Below are positions 7,868 through 16,122 of a stretch of 42,201 bases of DNA, piece by piece. The DNA is from Mycobacterium innocens. Lineage in GTDB: Bacteria; Actinomycetota; Actinomycetes; Mycobacteriales; Mycobacteriaceae. Numbering within the stretch: position 1 is the stretch's first letter; each line of letters starts with the position of its first letter. Made by a program: the position numbers and the translations under genes. Location: the NCBI RefSeq assembly GCF_900566055.1, contig NZ_UPHQ01000221.1, forward strand, positions 1-42,201, given 5' to 3'. The notes below the pieces were generated by a model, which was not told where the DNA came from, searched no databases, and saw nothing but the letters and a program-made list of their open reading frames with translations.

Positions 7868-8977
7868 ATGAGTGATGCATCGTTGACAACTGAACTCGGC
7901 CGCGTCCTGGTAACCGGCGGCTCAGGCTTCGTCGGAGCCAACCTGGTTACCACGCTGCTGGAGCGGGGATACCAGGTGCGTTCCTTCGACCGCGCGCCGT
8001 CGCCGCTGGCGCCGCACCCGAACCTCGAGGTGCTGCAGGGTGACATCACCGACGCGGCCACCTGCGCCACCGCAGTTGACGGTATCGACACGATTTTCCA
8101 CACCGCGGCAATCATCGAACTAATGGGCGGCGCATCGGTGACCGACGAATACCGCAAGCGCAGCTTTGCGGTCAACGTCGGCGGCACCGAGAACCTGGTG
8201 TACGGCGGGCAGCGGGCGGGGGTGAAGCGGTTCGTCTACACCTCGTCCAACAGCGTGGTGATGGGCGGCCAGAACATCGCCGGCGGTGACGAGACGATGC
8301 CCTATACCAGCCGGTTCAACGACCTCTACACCGAGACGAAGGTAGCCGCCGAGCGATTCGTGTTGTCGCAGAACGGCGTTGACGGCATGCTCAGCTGCGC
8401 TATCCGGCCCAGCGGCATCTGGGGTCGCGGCGACCAGACGATGTTCCGCAAGCTGTTCGAAAGCGTGGTGAAGGGCCAGGTCAAGGTGTTGGTCGGTCGC
8501 AAATCGGCCCGGCTGGACAACTCCTACGTGGACAACCTGATTCACGGTTTCATTCTGGCCGCGCAGCACTTGGTGCCCGGTGGCACCGCTCCCGGGCAGG
8601 CGTACTTCATCAACGACGCCGAGCCGATCAACATGTTCGAGTTCGCCCGGCCGGTCGTCACCGCGTGTGGCGAAAGTTGGCCGCGGATAAGGGTATCCGG
8701 CCGCCTGGTGCGCGACCTGATGTCAGCGTGGCAGTGGCTGCACTTCCGGTTCGGGCTGCCGAAGCCGCCACTGGAACCCCTTGCGGTGGAGCGGCTTTAC
8801 CTCGACAACTACTTTTCGATCGCCAAGGCCGAGCGTGATCTGGGCTACCGGCCGCTGTTCACCACCGAGCAGGCCGTAGCCGAATGCCTGCCGTACTACA
8901 AAGACCTTTTCGAGCAGGTCAAGGCGGCAGCCAAACCCCATCTGGTGTCCGTCGTCGACGCAGCACCGCCGGAATAG
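7868..8977 (+). CDS. 3-beta-hydroxysteroid dehydrogenase / isomerase (cholesterol dehydrogenase)
   Basis: Orthologous by sequence and position to H37Rv Rv1106c, the NAD-dependent 3-beta-HSD that oxidises cholesterol to cholest-4-en-3-one. It is an extended SDR with the Rossmann motif VTGGSGFVGANLV near the N-terminus, the catalytic YTETK (Tyr-x3-Lys) segment, YTSSNSVVMGG and the IRPSGIWGRGDQ motif typical of 3-beta-HSD proteins. The start is ambiguous: ATG at 7856 (MLRRMSDAS, 373 residues) or ATG at 7868. I prefer 7868 because TATGCT at 7855-7860 has the TANNNT form of a -10 box and ends seven bases before this ATG, which fits a leaderless mRNA. There is no clear ribosome binding site for either. 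Confidence 0.93.
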   Translation: MSDASLTTELGRVLVTGGSGFVGANLVTTLLERGYQVRSFDRAPSPLAPHPNLEVLQGDITDAATCATAVDGIDTIFHTAAIIELMGGASVTDEYRKRSFAVNVGGTENLVYGGQRAGVKRFVYTSSNSVVMGGQNIAGGDETMPYTSRFNDLYTETKVAAERFVLSQNGVDGMLSCAIRPSGIWGRGDQTMFRKLFESVVKGQVKVLVGRKSARLDNSYVDNLIHGFILAAQHLVPGGTAPGQAYFINDAEPINMFEFARPVVTACGESWPRIRVSGRLVRDLMSAWQWLHFRFGLPKPPLEPLAVERLYLDNYFSIAKAERDLGYRPLFTTEQAVAECLPYYKDLFEQVKAAAKPHLVSVVDAAPPE

Positions 8978-9061
8978 CGCGTGCCCCTGAGCTAGAACGG
9001 CGGAGATCAGCCGCTATCCGGGCTTGGTTGATGCCGCGCTCCCAGCCGATCCCGGCACGCG

Positions 9062-10561
9062 CTATCGGAGTTCGTAGTCGTCGAGGACCGGACGCGTCAT
9101 GACATCGCGGAACCGGGTGAAAGTCCACGGCCACGCCACCGGAACGCCGCGGTCGTCGAGATACCAGCTGCGGCAGCCGGTCACCCACACCGTCTTTTTC
9201 GCCGCTTCGATGCGGTCGGCTTCGAATCGCGCCGTCGCCTCGCGACCGGCGCTGATCTGGCGGCACCGGCCGTCGGCCAGTAGCTCGAAAAGCTGTATCA
9301 GATAATCCATCTGGGCCTCGGCGACGTCGATCAGCGAGAAGTTGCCCACCGGCCCGTTGGGCCCGTTGAGCATGAACAGGTTGGGGAAATCGGGCACCGA
9401 CACCGACAGGTAGGCGAATGGCCGCTGTGCCCACACATCGTCGAGACGCACACCGCTGCGGCCGACCACCTCCATGGGGCGCAGGAAACGATCCACTCGA
9501 AAACCGGTGGCCAGCACCAGCATGTCGAGGCGATGCAGCGTTCCGTCGACGGTGCGTACCCCGTCGGCCTCGACGCGGTCGATGCCCTCGGTGACCAGAT
9601 GGGAGTTGGGCCGCTGGATCGCCCGGTAGAAGTTGCCGGAGATGATCAGCCGCTTGCATCCGGCCCGGTAGTCGGGCCGCAACTGGTCCCGCAGTCCGGG
9701 GTCGGCGACGCTGTCCTCGAGGTTGGCGTGGGCCACCCGCTGCAGCGTCTTCAGTGCCTGCGAGTCGGCGTCGACGACCGCGTTGGCGAAGCTTTGGATG
9801 AACTCCCGGTTCAGCTGGGCGCGCAGCCGGGTCAGCGCCGCCGGGTCGGACCGGTAGCGTGCGCGGTCGGCCTCGTCGACGGGCGGGTTGTCCACCGGCA
9901 GGATCCACTGCGGGGTGCGCTGGAACAGGTGCAGCTCGCGCACGACTTCGGTGATGGCGCCGGTGATCTGCACCGCCGACGAGCCGGTGCCGACCACCCC
10001 GACCCGTGTGCCTTCCAGCGGCACGCCGTGGTCCCAGCGCGCGCTGTGGAAGATGCCGCCACCAAACTCGTTGAGCCCGTCGATATCTGGGTAGCGCGGG
10101 TGATGCAACACGCCGGTGGCGGCGATGACGACGTCGGCTTCGTCGCGTTCGCCGGTGGATGTCATTATGCGCCAACGACTTCCGTCGTGTTCGAGGCGGC
10201 GCACCTCGCGGCCGTAGCGGATCAGTTCCTCGACGCCGTAGCGGCGGGCGACGCCTTCGAAATACGCCAGAATCTCCGGCCCGGGCGCGAACGCATGACT
10301 CCACTCCGGGTTCGGGGCGAAGCTGTAGGTGTACAGGTGTGCCGGCACATCGCAGGCGATGCCGGGGTAGGTGTTCTCCCGCCAGGTTCCGCCCAGCCGT
10401 TCGGCTTTCTCGTACACGCTGACGTCGGTGAAGCCGGCCGCGCGCAGCTTGATGGCGGCCAGCACCCCGGCCATTCCGGCGCCGATGATGACGAAACGCA
10501 GGTCAGCCCGCTGCAGGCCGATACGGCCGGGGATGGGTTGGGCCGACCCGCTCACGGTCAT
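9062..10561 (-). CDS. Flavin-dependent Baeyer-Villiger monooxygenase
   Basis: This 499-residue class B flavoprotein has an FAD-binding GAGMAG at residues 27-32, a second Rossmann site GTGSSA at 191-196 for NADPH, and between them the Baeyer-Villiger fingerprint F-x-G-x3-H-x3-W (F166, G168, H172, W176). LGGTWRENTYPGIACDVPAHLYTYSFAPNPEW is also typical of the group. Such enzymes insert one oxygen next to a ketone, giving an ester or lactone. The gene is last in a three-gene operon: its ATG overlaps the stop of the alcohol dehydrogenase by four bases (10558-10561). It is convergent with the 3-beta-HSD gene. The natural ketone is unknown; a steroid, fatty or terpenoid ketone is possible. Confidence 0.93.
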   Translation of the reverse strand: MTVSGSAQPIPGRIGLQRADLRFVIIGAGMAGVLAAIKLRAAGFTDVSVYEKAERLGGTWRENTYPGIACDVPAHLYTYSFAPNPEWSHAFAPGPEILAYFEGVARRYGVEELIRYGREVRRLEHDGSRWRIMTSTGERDEADVVIAATGVLHHPRYPDIDGLNEFGGGIFHSARWDHGVPLEGTRVGVVGTGSSAVQITGAITEVVRELHLFQRTPQWILPVDNPPVDEADRARYRSDPAALTRLRAQLNREFIQSFANAVVDADSQALKTLQRVAHANLEDSVADPGLRDQLRPDYRAGCKRLIISGNFYRAIQRPNSHLVTEGIDRVEADGVRTVDGTLHRLDMLVLATGFRVDRFLRPMEVVGRSGVRLDDVWAQRPFAYLSVSVPDFPNLFMLNGPNGPVGNFSLIDVAEAQMDYLIQLFELLADGRCRQISAGREATARFEADRIEAAKKTVWVTGCRSWYLDDRGVPVAWPWTFTRFRDVMTRPVLDDYELR

Positions 10562-11664
10562 GGCGTGAGTACTCCGTGCACGGGCGGGACGCCATCGCGT
10601 TCGCCGGCCATGGTGGCGAGCAGATCCTCGGCATCGTCGAGGCGTACGCAGCGTCGCGGCAGGCGCTCGAACGGGTAGCGACCCGATGCCAGCAGCGCCA
10701 GCGCCGCCCGGTAGGCGGTGGCGTCCACCCCGAGCACGCCGAGGATACGCAGCTCCTTGAACACCACCAGGTCCGGCGAGAACCCGGGCGCGCCGGCGCC
10801 CAAGCCTCTGGTGCCGGCGACCACGACCGTCCCGGCCGGCCGCGCGAGCGCTATCGCCTGCGCGAACGCCACCGGCGCCTTGGCGGTGACGTCGACGACG
10901 ACATCGGCCAACCCGCCGGTCTCCCTACTCAGCGCCACGACCGGGTCGTCCGTCGCGACATCGACAGCCAAGTCCACGCCAAACTGAGGGGCCAGCGCCA
11001 GCCGGTCGGCGTCACGGGGACCCAGCCCCGTCAGCATGACGAATCCCGCGCCGGCTTCCTTGGCCGCCGCGGCGGCGCACAGTCCACGCACACCCGGTCC
11101 GAGCACCGCGACCACGTCACCCGCACCGGTGCCCGGAAGCGTTGCACCCCAGCGTATTCCGGCTCCCAGCGGATTGAACAGGGTGGCCACCGCGGGATCC
11201 AAGCCGGGCGGGACCGGCAACACCATCGAGTCGGGTGCCAGGTATTGGTATTCGGCGTAACCGCCCCACAGGCGGGGTACGCGGTCGACCGGGATGAAGC
11301 CGTACATGTCGGCCAGACCGTGGCGTTCGCAGCGCCGGTACTCACCGGCGAGGCAGTTCGCGCACTGCCGGCACGACTGGAACACCTCGACCGCCACCCG
11401 GTCGCCGGCGGCCACGCCCCAGCGCCGGGCTGCGTGCGGCCCGATGGCCTCGATGATCCCGACGGTTTCGTGACCGGGAACGAACGCGAAGCCGCCGCTC
11501 AGCGCCCCGGTGTACTGCTCGTGGTCGGTGCCGCACAATCCGCAGGCTTCCACCCGCACCAGCGCGTCGTCAGCGCCGACCTCCGGCACCGCAAGCTCCC
11601 GGACGACGAGGCGGCGCGGCGCCTCCAGCACCAACGCCCGCGACGTCGTGGCCTCCGCGTTCAT
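10558..11664 (-). CDS. Zinc-dependent medium-chain alcohol dehydrogenase
   Basis: A medium-chain dehydrogenase of 368 residues. It shows catalytic-zinc residues C44 (CGLCGTDHE) and H65-E66 (PGHETVG), a complete structural-zinc set C98, C101, C104 and C112 (CRQCANCLAGEYRRC), and a cofactor-binding region around VAVLGPGVRGLCAAAAAKEAG. The last motif is GPGVRG rather than the usual GxGxxG, but spacing is normal. The ATG at 11664 has GAGAGG eight bases upstream; the GTG at 11673 has that site too close. The gene is second in the operon, 27 bases after the esterase stop, and overlaps the monooxygenase start by four bases. Context suggests it makes the ketone used by the monooxygenase. Confidence 0.92.
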   Translation of the reverse strand: MNAEATTSRALVLEAPRRLVVRELAVPEVGADDALVRVEACGLCGTDHEQYTGALSGGFAFVPGHETVGIIEAIGPHAARRWGVAAGDRVAVEVFQSCRQCANCLAGEYRRCERHGLADMYGFIPVDRVPRLWGGYAEYQYLAPDSMVLPVPPGLDPAVATLFNPLGAGIRWGATLPGTGAGDVVAVLGPGVRGLCAAAAAKEAGAGFVMLTGLGPRDADRLALAPQFGVDLAVDVATDDPVVALSRETGGLADVVVDVTAKAPVAFAQAIALARPAGTVVVAGTRGLGAGAPGFSPDLVVFKELRILGVLGVDATAYRAALALLASGRYPFERLPRRCVRLDDAEDLLATMAGERDGVPPVHGVLTP

Positions 11665-11691
11665 CGCACCCACCTCTCGATCCAGCCATGG

Positions 11692-13233
11692 CTAACGGAA
11701 GCCCACCACCTCGCCGCCCCAGGCAGCTCGGAGGTGGCCGTCGAGATCGCGCGCGACCGTGTCGGTTCGGTTGATGATCAGACAGGCCCGGTCAGCGTCG
11801 TCGTACGCCGGCCAGTCCGGCTCGCCCGCCGGGCCCGCGGGGTTGCCGTGCCTGGCGAAGTTGACCCACCGGGTACGCACTCTGCCGGAGACCGCCCTGG
11901 CGGTCTTGACCCCACCGAGCCTCAGCGTCGGGTCGTGGGGTCCTCCGAGATTGCCCCAGACATAAGGCAATTCGGTGGCGTGCGCGGCGTTGACCAGCAG
12001 CAGCTTGAGCAACGGCGTCGAGTAGTCGAACCGGTACAGATACACCGGCGCCACCCCGCGGTGTCCGTCGGCCAGCCACACCGAGGGCATCCGGAAGCCG
12101 ACATCGGTGGCAATGCTCAGCGGCCGGGCCTTGCGCCGGATGCGCGAATAGGCCAGCCCGATCTGCTCCTCGGTGGGCAATTGCAGGTCGGGCTGTTCGG
12201 CGGCGATCTGGGTGAACATCGACGTGATCGCGTGCGGAGTGATCGGCATCAGCGGCGAACGCATCAACCGAAACAGCGCCGCCTCGTGCTTGTTGGTGCC
12301 GATGATCAACGGGACGGGATGGGAGCGGCCCTCCTGCGCCACTTTGACCGGGTAGTCGTCCAACAGGTCGCCGTCGACGATCGGGACGAACGCCAGGGTG
12401 CCGGGGTTGCGGACGGGCACTTCGTCGAACACTTCTTTCGACGCGGTGATGATCGCGGCGATGGGGACATCGACCAGCCGGTCCACCTCGGAGGTGCCGA
12501 TTCCGAGCTTGCCGAGAACGCACATCGCCGCCCGCTGGGCCCGGTCGCGGTCGTATACCGAGGTGGCCGGGGAGCTTTGGGCGATCGCGCGGTCGAACAA
12601 CCCCGCCGCTGCCGGGACGGCCAGCAGCGTCGTGACGATCCCGGCTCCCGCGGATTCGCCGAACAGCGTGACGTTGCCGGGATCGCCGCCGAAGCCCGCG
12701 ACGTTGTCACGTACCCAGCGCAGGGCGGCCAGCACGTCCCGCAGCCCGACGTTGGAGTCGAATCGTCTTGACGTGCGCAACGTTGACAGGTCGAGAAAGC
12801 CCAGCGCGCCGAGCCGGTAGTTGACCGTCACCACGACCACGTCGCCGCTGGCGGCCAGCCGCCGGCCGTCGTAGAGGGGCTGGCTACCCGACCCGAGCAG
12901 GTAGGCGCCGCCGTGCAGCCACACCATCACCGGCTTGCCGGCGCCGGGCCCGGCGCCCGCTGGGGCCCAGATGTTCAGCTGCAGACAGTCCTCGCTCTGG
13001 GGCGCCCCCAAATCGAGTGGCATGTTCGGAATGACCGGTTGCGGGCAGGCTGGCCCGAAGCTGACGGTGTCGGCCACCTCGGTCCATCGCTTCGGCGGCT
13101 CCGGCGCCCGAAAGCGCAGGTCGCGCAGCGGCGGCGCGGCATACCGCACGCCTTTCCAGGTCGTCGTGGTGCCGTCGTCGGTGCCCCGGACCGGGCCATA
13201 GCTGGTTTCGACCACGCAGTCGTCGATCGCCAT
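11692..13233 (-). CDS. Type-B carboxylesterase (para-nitrobenzyl esterase family)
   Basis: Full-length 513-residue carboxylesterase. It has the oxyanion-hole HGGA at 107-110, the family signature EDCLQLNIW at 81-89, nucleophile S194 in GESAG, a glutamate in GTNKHEAALF and a histidine in VNAAHATELPYVWG, so the triad looks complete. GGGAG lies upstream of the ATG at 13233 (MAIDDCVVE). In H37Rv the same locus is annotated as two adjacent fragments, Rv1104 and Rv1105, so this appears to be the unbroken ancestral form. It is first in an operon with the alcohol dehydrogenase and the Baeyer-Villiger monooxygenase. The likely job is to hydrolyse the ester the monooxygenase forms. A palindrome at 13257-13268 lies directly upstream. 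Confidence 0.93.
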   Translation of the reverse strand: MAIDDCVVETSYGPVRGTDDGTTTTWKGVRYAAPPLRDLRFRAPEPPKRWTEVADTVSFGPACPQPVIPNMPLDLGAPQSEDCLQLNIWAPAGAGPGAGKPVMVWLHGGAYLLGSGSQPLYDGRRLAASGDVVVVTVNYRLGALGFLDLSTLRTSRRFDSNVGLRDVLAALRWVRDNVAGFGGDPGNVTLFGESAGAGIVTTLLAVPAAAGLFDRAIAQSSPATSVYDRDRAQRAAMCVLGKLGIGTSEVDRLVDVPIAAIITASKEVFDEVPVRNPGTLAFVPIVDGDLLDDYPVKVAQEGRSHPVPLIIGTNKHEAALFRLMRSPLMPITPHAITSMFTQIAAEQPDLQLPTEEQIGLAYSRIRRKARPLSIATDVGFRMPSVWLADGHRGVAPVYLYRFDYSTPLLKLLLVNAAHATELPYVWGNLGGPHDPTLRLGGVKTARAVSGRVRTRWVNFARHGNPAGPAGEPDWPAYDDADRACLIINRTDTVARDLDGHLRAAWGGEVVGFR

Positions 13234-13256
13234 ACCCTGAAACTCCCATTCCCATG

Positions 13257-13268
13257 CCTGACGTCAGG
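13257..13268. promoter_or_regulatory. Candidate operator of the esterase-ADH-BVMO operon
   Basis: CCTGACGTCAGG is a perfect 12-bp palindrome 23 bases upstream of the esterase ATG. It is of the size and symmetry bound by TetR- or GntR-type repressors. No regulator gene is visible in this neighbourhood, so the binding protein would be encoded elsewhere. Inference from position. Confidence 0.4.
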
Positions 13269-13862
13269 TTAACCACTGTCGGGCGCAGGCCCTCTCGAGG
13301 ACCGCCGAGCCAGGCCGTAATGCAGACGAACCACGCCGCTGCGAAACCGGTGCTCGGACAGCAGCTCGAGCCCGACACGCACGTCGCCGGGAAGACCCCG
13401 CTTGCCGCCACCGACGAGGATCGGGCAGCAGAACAGGTGCCACTCGTCGACCAGACCCGCGGCCATCGCCTGGCCGGCCAGCCCGGCACCACCAATGCCG
13501 ATGTCGGTCCGAGGATTCCTTGAGCCGTTTGATCGCCGCGGGATCGAAATCGTGCTCGATGTGGGTTCGCCCGCTCGATGGCGCGCGCAGCGTCATGGAG
13601 TACACGATCTTGTCGGCGGCTCACCAGATGTCGGCGAAATCCCGGGTCACCGCGGGTTGATCGGTGCCGGTAGGCGCGGTCTCCCAGAACACCATCGTCT
13701 CGTACATCCGCCGCGCCCGTAGAGGTAGGTGCCGATCGGCCACTCGAGGTCGTTGACGAACGCATGAAGCTCGTCGTCGGGTGCGGCCCAATCGAAATTG
13801 CCCTGCGCGTCCTCGATGTATCCGTCGAGCGATCCGATTGCCGAGTAGATCAGTTTGGCCAC
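13269..13862 (-). pseudogene. RibD C-terminal / dihydrofolate reductase-like protein, pseudogene
   Basis: Reading from 13862 the minus strand gives VAKLIYSAIGSLDGYIEDAQ...PIGTYLYGR, the start of a RibD-C/DHFR-like protein. Homology then jumps frame at about 13712 (MYETMVFWETAPTGTD follows in another frame), meets an in-frame TGA at about 13630 (FADIW-stop-AADKIVYS), and jumps frame again at about 13525 (LKESSD then DIGIGGAGLAGQAMAAG). It ends in VDEWHLFCCPILVGGGKRGLP...HYGL. Three separate lesions mean it cannot make the intact protein. Related proteins are small NADPH-dependent reductases of unknown substrate. It lies upstream of, and in the same direction as, the esterase operon. Confidence 0.8.
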
Positions 13863-14402
13863 ATCAGCCTCCAGTCGTGGTCTACAGGTAAGACCGCCAG
13901 TACGCGCCGTTCTCATCGGCCCGCGCCCCGGCGTGGAGGTGACCACGCCCGACGGTGACCCGGTAGCCGTCGTCGGACCACTGAAAGCTGTTGCGGGGAC
14001 CGCGATTCCGACGGCGTGTGGTCAATTCGCTGTCGGTCTACGCGTTCGATGGCGCGGGCAAGCCCACCCACATCGACTTCTCCCTGCAGATGGCGCCGCC
14101 CAACACCGCCGTGCTGAAAAGCTTTGAGCAGTGGTGTGGCGGCCCGTGGTCCAGCATGCCCGCACAGCCTGGAAGACCACCCAACACGGGGTCGGGTTTG
14201 TGACGACCCGCAACCAACAGGGTCGTGCTGACCGGCCAGGTCTGGGGACCAGAATACGAACGGAATCAAGCGGTTTCGGTCGGTGGGCGCCCGACGGCCA
14301 AGCCTCCTTTTTTGCAAAGCGTCTATGCCGCGTCCCAGGTCGCGATACCGTCAAGTGGCGATTGGCCGGTCAACGGCCAGGTGACGGCACGGAGAGACGG
14401 CA
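13863..14402. other. 540-bp stretch of gene remnants
   Basis: No intact gene is seen. On the plus strand, 13930-14040 (GVEVTTPDGDPVAVV) and, in another frame, 14012-14120 (VVNSLSVYAFDGAGKPTHIDFSLQM) look protein-like; the latter recalls the last strands of an NTF2/SnoaL-type domain, with low certainty. The part at 14165-14350 has open frames without recognisable motifs. The stretch probably holds degraded coding sequence. GGAGAG at 14391-14396 is the ribosome binding site of the next gene. Confidence 0.4.
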
Positions 14403-14968
14403 ATGTCATTTGTGGTGGCGGCGCCGCAGGCGCTGATGGTTGCGGCGACGGATTTGGCCGGTATCGGTTCGGCATTGACAGCGGCCAATGCGGCGGCGGT
14501 GGCGCCGACCACGGGGGTGCTGGCCGCGGGTGCCGACGAGGTATCGGCGGCGATCGCGGCGTTGTTTTCCAGTCACGCCCGGCCTATCAGATGCTGAGCA
14601 CGCAGACGGCGAGTTTGCATGAGCAGTTCGTGCAGGCCCTCAATGCCGCCGGGGCAGCGTACGCCGCCGCCGAGGCCGCCAACGCCTCGCCGCTGCAAAC
14701 CGTGGAGCAGGACCTGCTGAATCTGGTCAACGCGCTGCTGGGACGCCCACTGATTGGCGACGGCGCCGACGCGCCCGCGGGAAGCGGCCTGCCCGGCGGG
14801 CCCGGCGGGATATTGCTCGGCAACGGTGGCAACGGCGGGTCCGGCGGCACCGGCCAGCCCGGCGGCAGCACGGGCCTGATCGGCAACGGCGGCCGAGGCG
14901 GCGACGGCGGGACCGGTGAGTCCGGCGGCTCAACACCGACGCGGAGGGCTGACCCGGTCCGAAGATGA
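14403..14968 (+). pseudogene. PE_PGRS family gene, frameshifted
   Basis: The start [36 protein letters not shown] is a typical PE domain. The frame ends at 14597 after [13 protein letters not shown], but the next frame continues the family sequence at once: [24 protein letters not shown]...[11 protein letters not shown], then a short Gly-rich PGRS tail ([20 protein letters not shown]). One base is missing around 14578-14583 (CACGCCCGGCC where homologues need an extra G). The PGRS part is only about 60 residues. The second frame stops at 14966-14968, overlapping the ATG of the permease gene. PE_PGRS proteins are cell-surface or secreted; this copy would not be made without frameshifting. Confidence 0.85.
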
Positions 14969-16122
14969 ACACCGAATTCACGCTCTCCCAGAAGCGCGCG
15001 CTGGCGGTCCTCACGCTGGTCGCCCTGCTGTTCGGCGCCTACTTCCTGCGTGACTATTTCGTGCTCATCGTGGTGGCGGCGGTGGGCGCCTATCTGTTCA
15101 CACCACTGTTCAATTGGTTCAACAAGCGGCTGAGCACGGGCTTGTCCGCCACGTGCACGGTGTTGACGGCATTGGCCAGCGTTTTCATTCCGATCGCGCT
15201 GTTGGTGGTGCTGGCCGTCGTCCAGGTCGCCCGGATGGTCGACAACGTCGCCGAGTGGTTCAAGACCACCGATCCCAGCGAGCTCGGCGACAAGGTGTTG
15301 CACCTGGTCAACGACTTGCTGGCCCGGGTGCCGTTCCTGCATGTGACCGTGACTCCCGAGATGTTGCGCAACACGATGATTTCGGCGGCTCGCACCGTTG
15401 GCACCTGGCTGCTGCATGTCTTGCAGGGCGCGGCCGGAAGCCTCGCCGGAGCGGTCGCGTCGGCCATCATCTTTCTGTATGTCTTCGTGGCGCTGCTGCT
15501 GAACCGGGACGGGTTACGGACGCTGATCGGCCAGCTCAACCCGCTGGGCGAGGAAGTCACCGATTTGTACCTGCGCAAGATGGGCTCGATGGTGCGCGGC
15601 ACCGTCAACGGCCAGTTCGTCATCGCCCTGTGTCAAGGCGTGGCCGGCGCCGCGTCCATCTACCTCGCCGGATTTCACCACGGGTTCTTCATCGTCGCGA
15701 TCGTGTTGACCGCGCTGTCGATCATTCCGCTGGGCGGCGGGATCGTGACGATCCCGTTCGGCATCGGGATGATCTTCTACGGCAACATCGCCGGCGGCGC
15801 GTTCGTGGTGCTGTGGCACCTGCTGGTGGTCACCAACATCGACAACTTCTTGCGACCGATCCTGGTTCCGCGCGACGCCCGGCTGAACTCCGCGCTCATG
15901 TTGCTCTCGGTATTTGCCGGCATCGGCATGTTCGGCCCGTGGGGCATCATCATCGGTCCGGTGCTGATGATCCTCATCGTCACCACCATCGACGTCTACC
16001 TGGCGGTGTACAAGGGTGTCGAACTCAAGCAGCACCATGACCCACCAACGCGTCGCAAGCGGCTTTCGCGCCGAACCGGGAACACCCCGGCCGGCGCGGC
16101 TACCGACTCAGCCGCTCAGTGA
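14965..16122 (+). CDS. AI-2E family transporter (Rv1101c-like permease)
   Basis: The 385-residue integral membrane protein carries about eight hydrophobic segments in the arrangement of the AI-2E/PerM family: two near the N-terminus ([33 protein letters not shown]), an amphipathic stretch, then a cluster from about residue 150 that includes [18 protein letters not shown] and [17 protein letters not shown]. Members include quorum-signal exporters and Na+/H+ antiporters, so the substrate cannot be named. The C-terminal tail is basic (RRKRLSRR). The ATG at 14965 overlaps the stop of the PE_PGRS remnant. The 3' end overlaps the convergent hydrolase gene by 23 bases. Confidence 0.9.
   Translation: MNTEFTLSQKRALAVLTLVALLFGAYFLRDYFVLIVVAAVGAYLFTPLFNWFNKRLSTGLSATCTVLTALASVFIPIALLVVLAVVQVARMVDNVAEWFKTTDPSELGDKVLHLVNDLLARVPFLHVTVTPEMLRNTMISAARTVGTWLLHVLQGAAGSLAGAVASAIIFLYVFVALLLNRDGLRTLIGQLNPLGEEVTDLYLRKMGSMVRGTVNGQFVIALCQGVAGAASIYLAGFHHGFFIVAIVLTALSIIPLGGGIVTIPFGIGMIFYGNIAGGAFVVLWHLLVVTNIDNFLRPILVPRDARLNSALMLLSVFAGIGMFGPWGIIIGPVLMILIVTTIDVYLAVYKGVELKQHHDPPTRRKRLSRRTGNTPAGAATDSAAQ

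Noticed and set aside
10576..12771. 731-codon plus-strand open frame
   Set aside because: It lies opposite the ADH and esterase genes, has low-complexity Arg/Gly/His-rich sequence with no domain, and is a high-GC shadow frame.
14225..14968. A 247-codon intact gene
   Set aside because: Its first part runs through the PE coding region in the wrong frame; only the part after about 14580 is family sequence, so it is one half of a frameshifted PE_PGRS gene.
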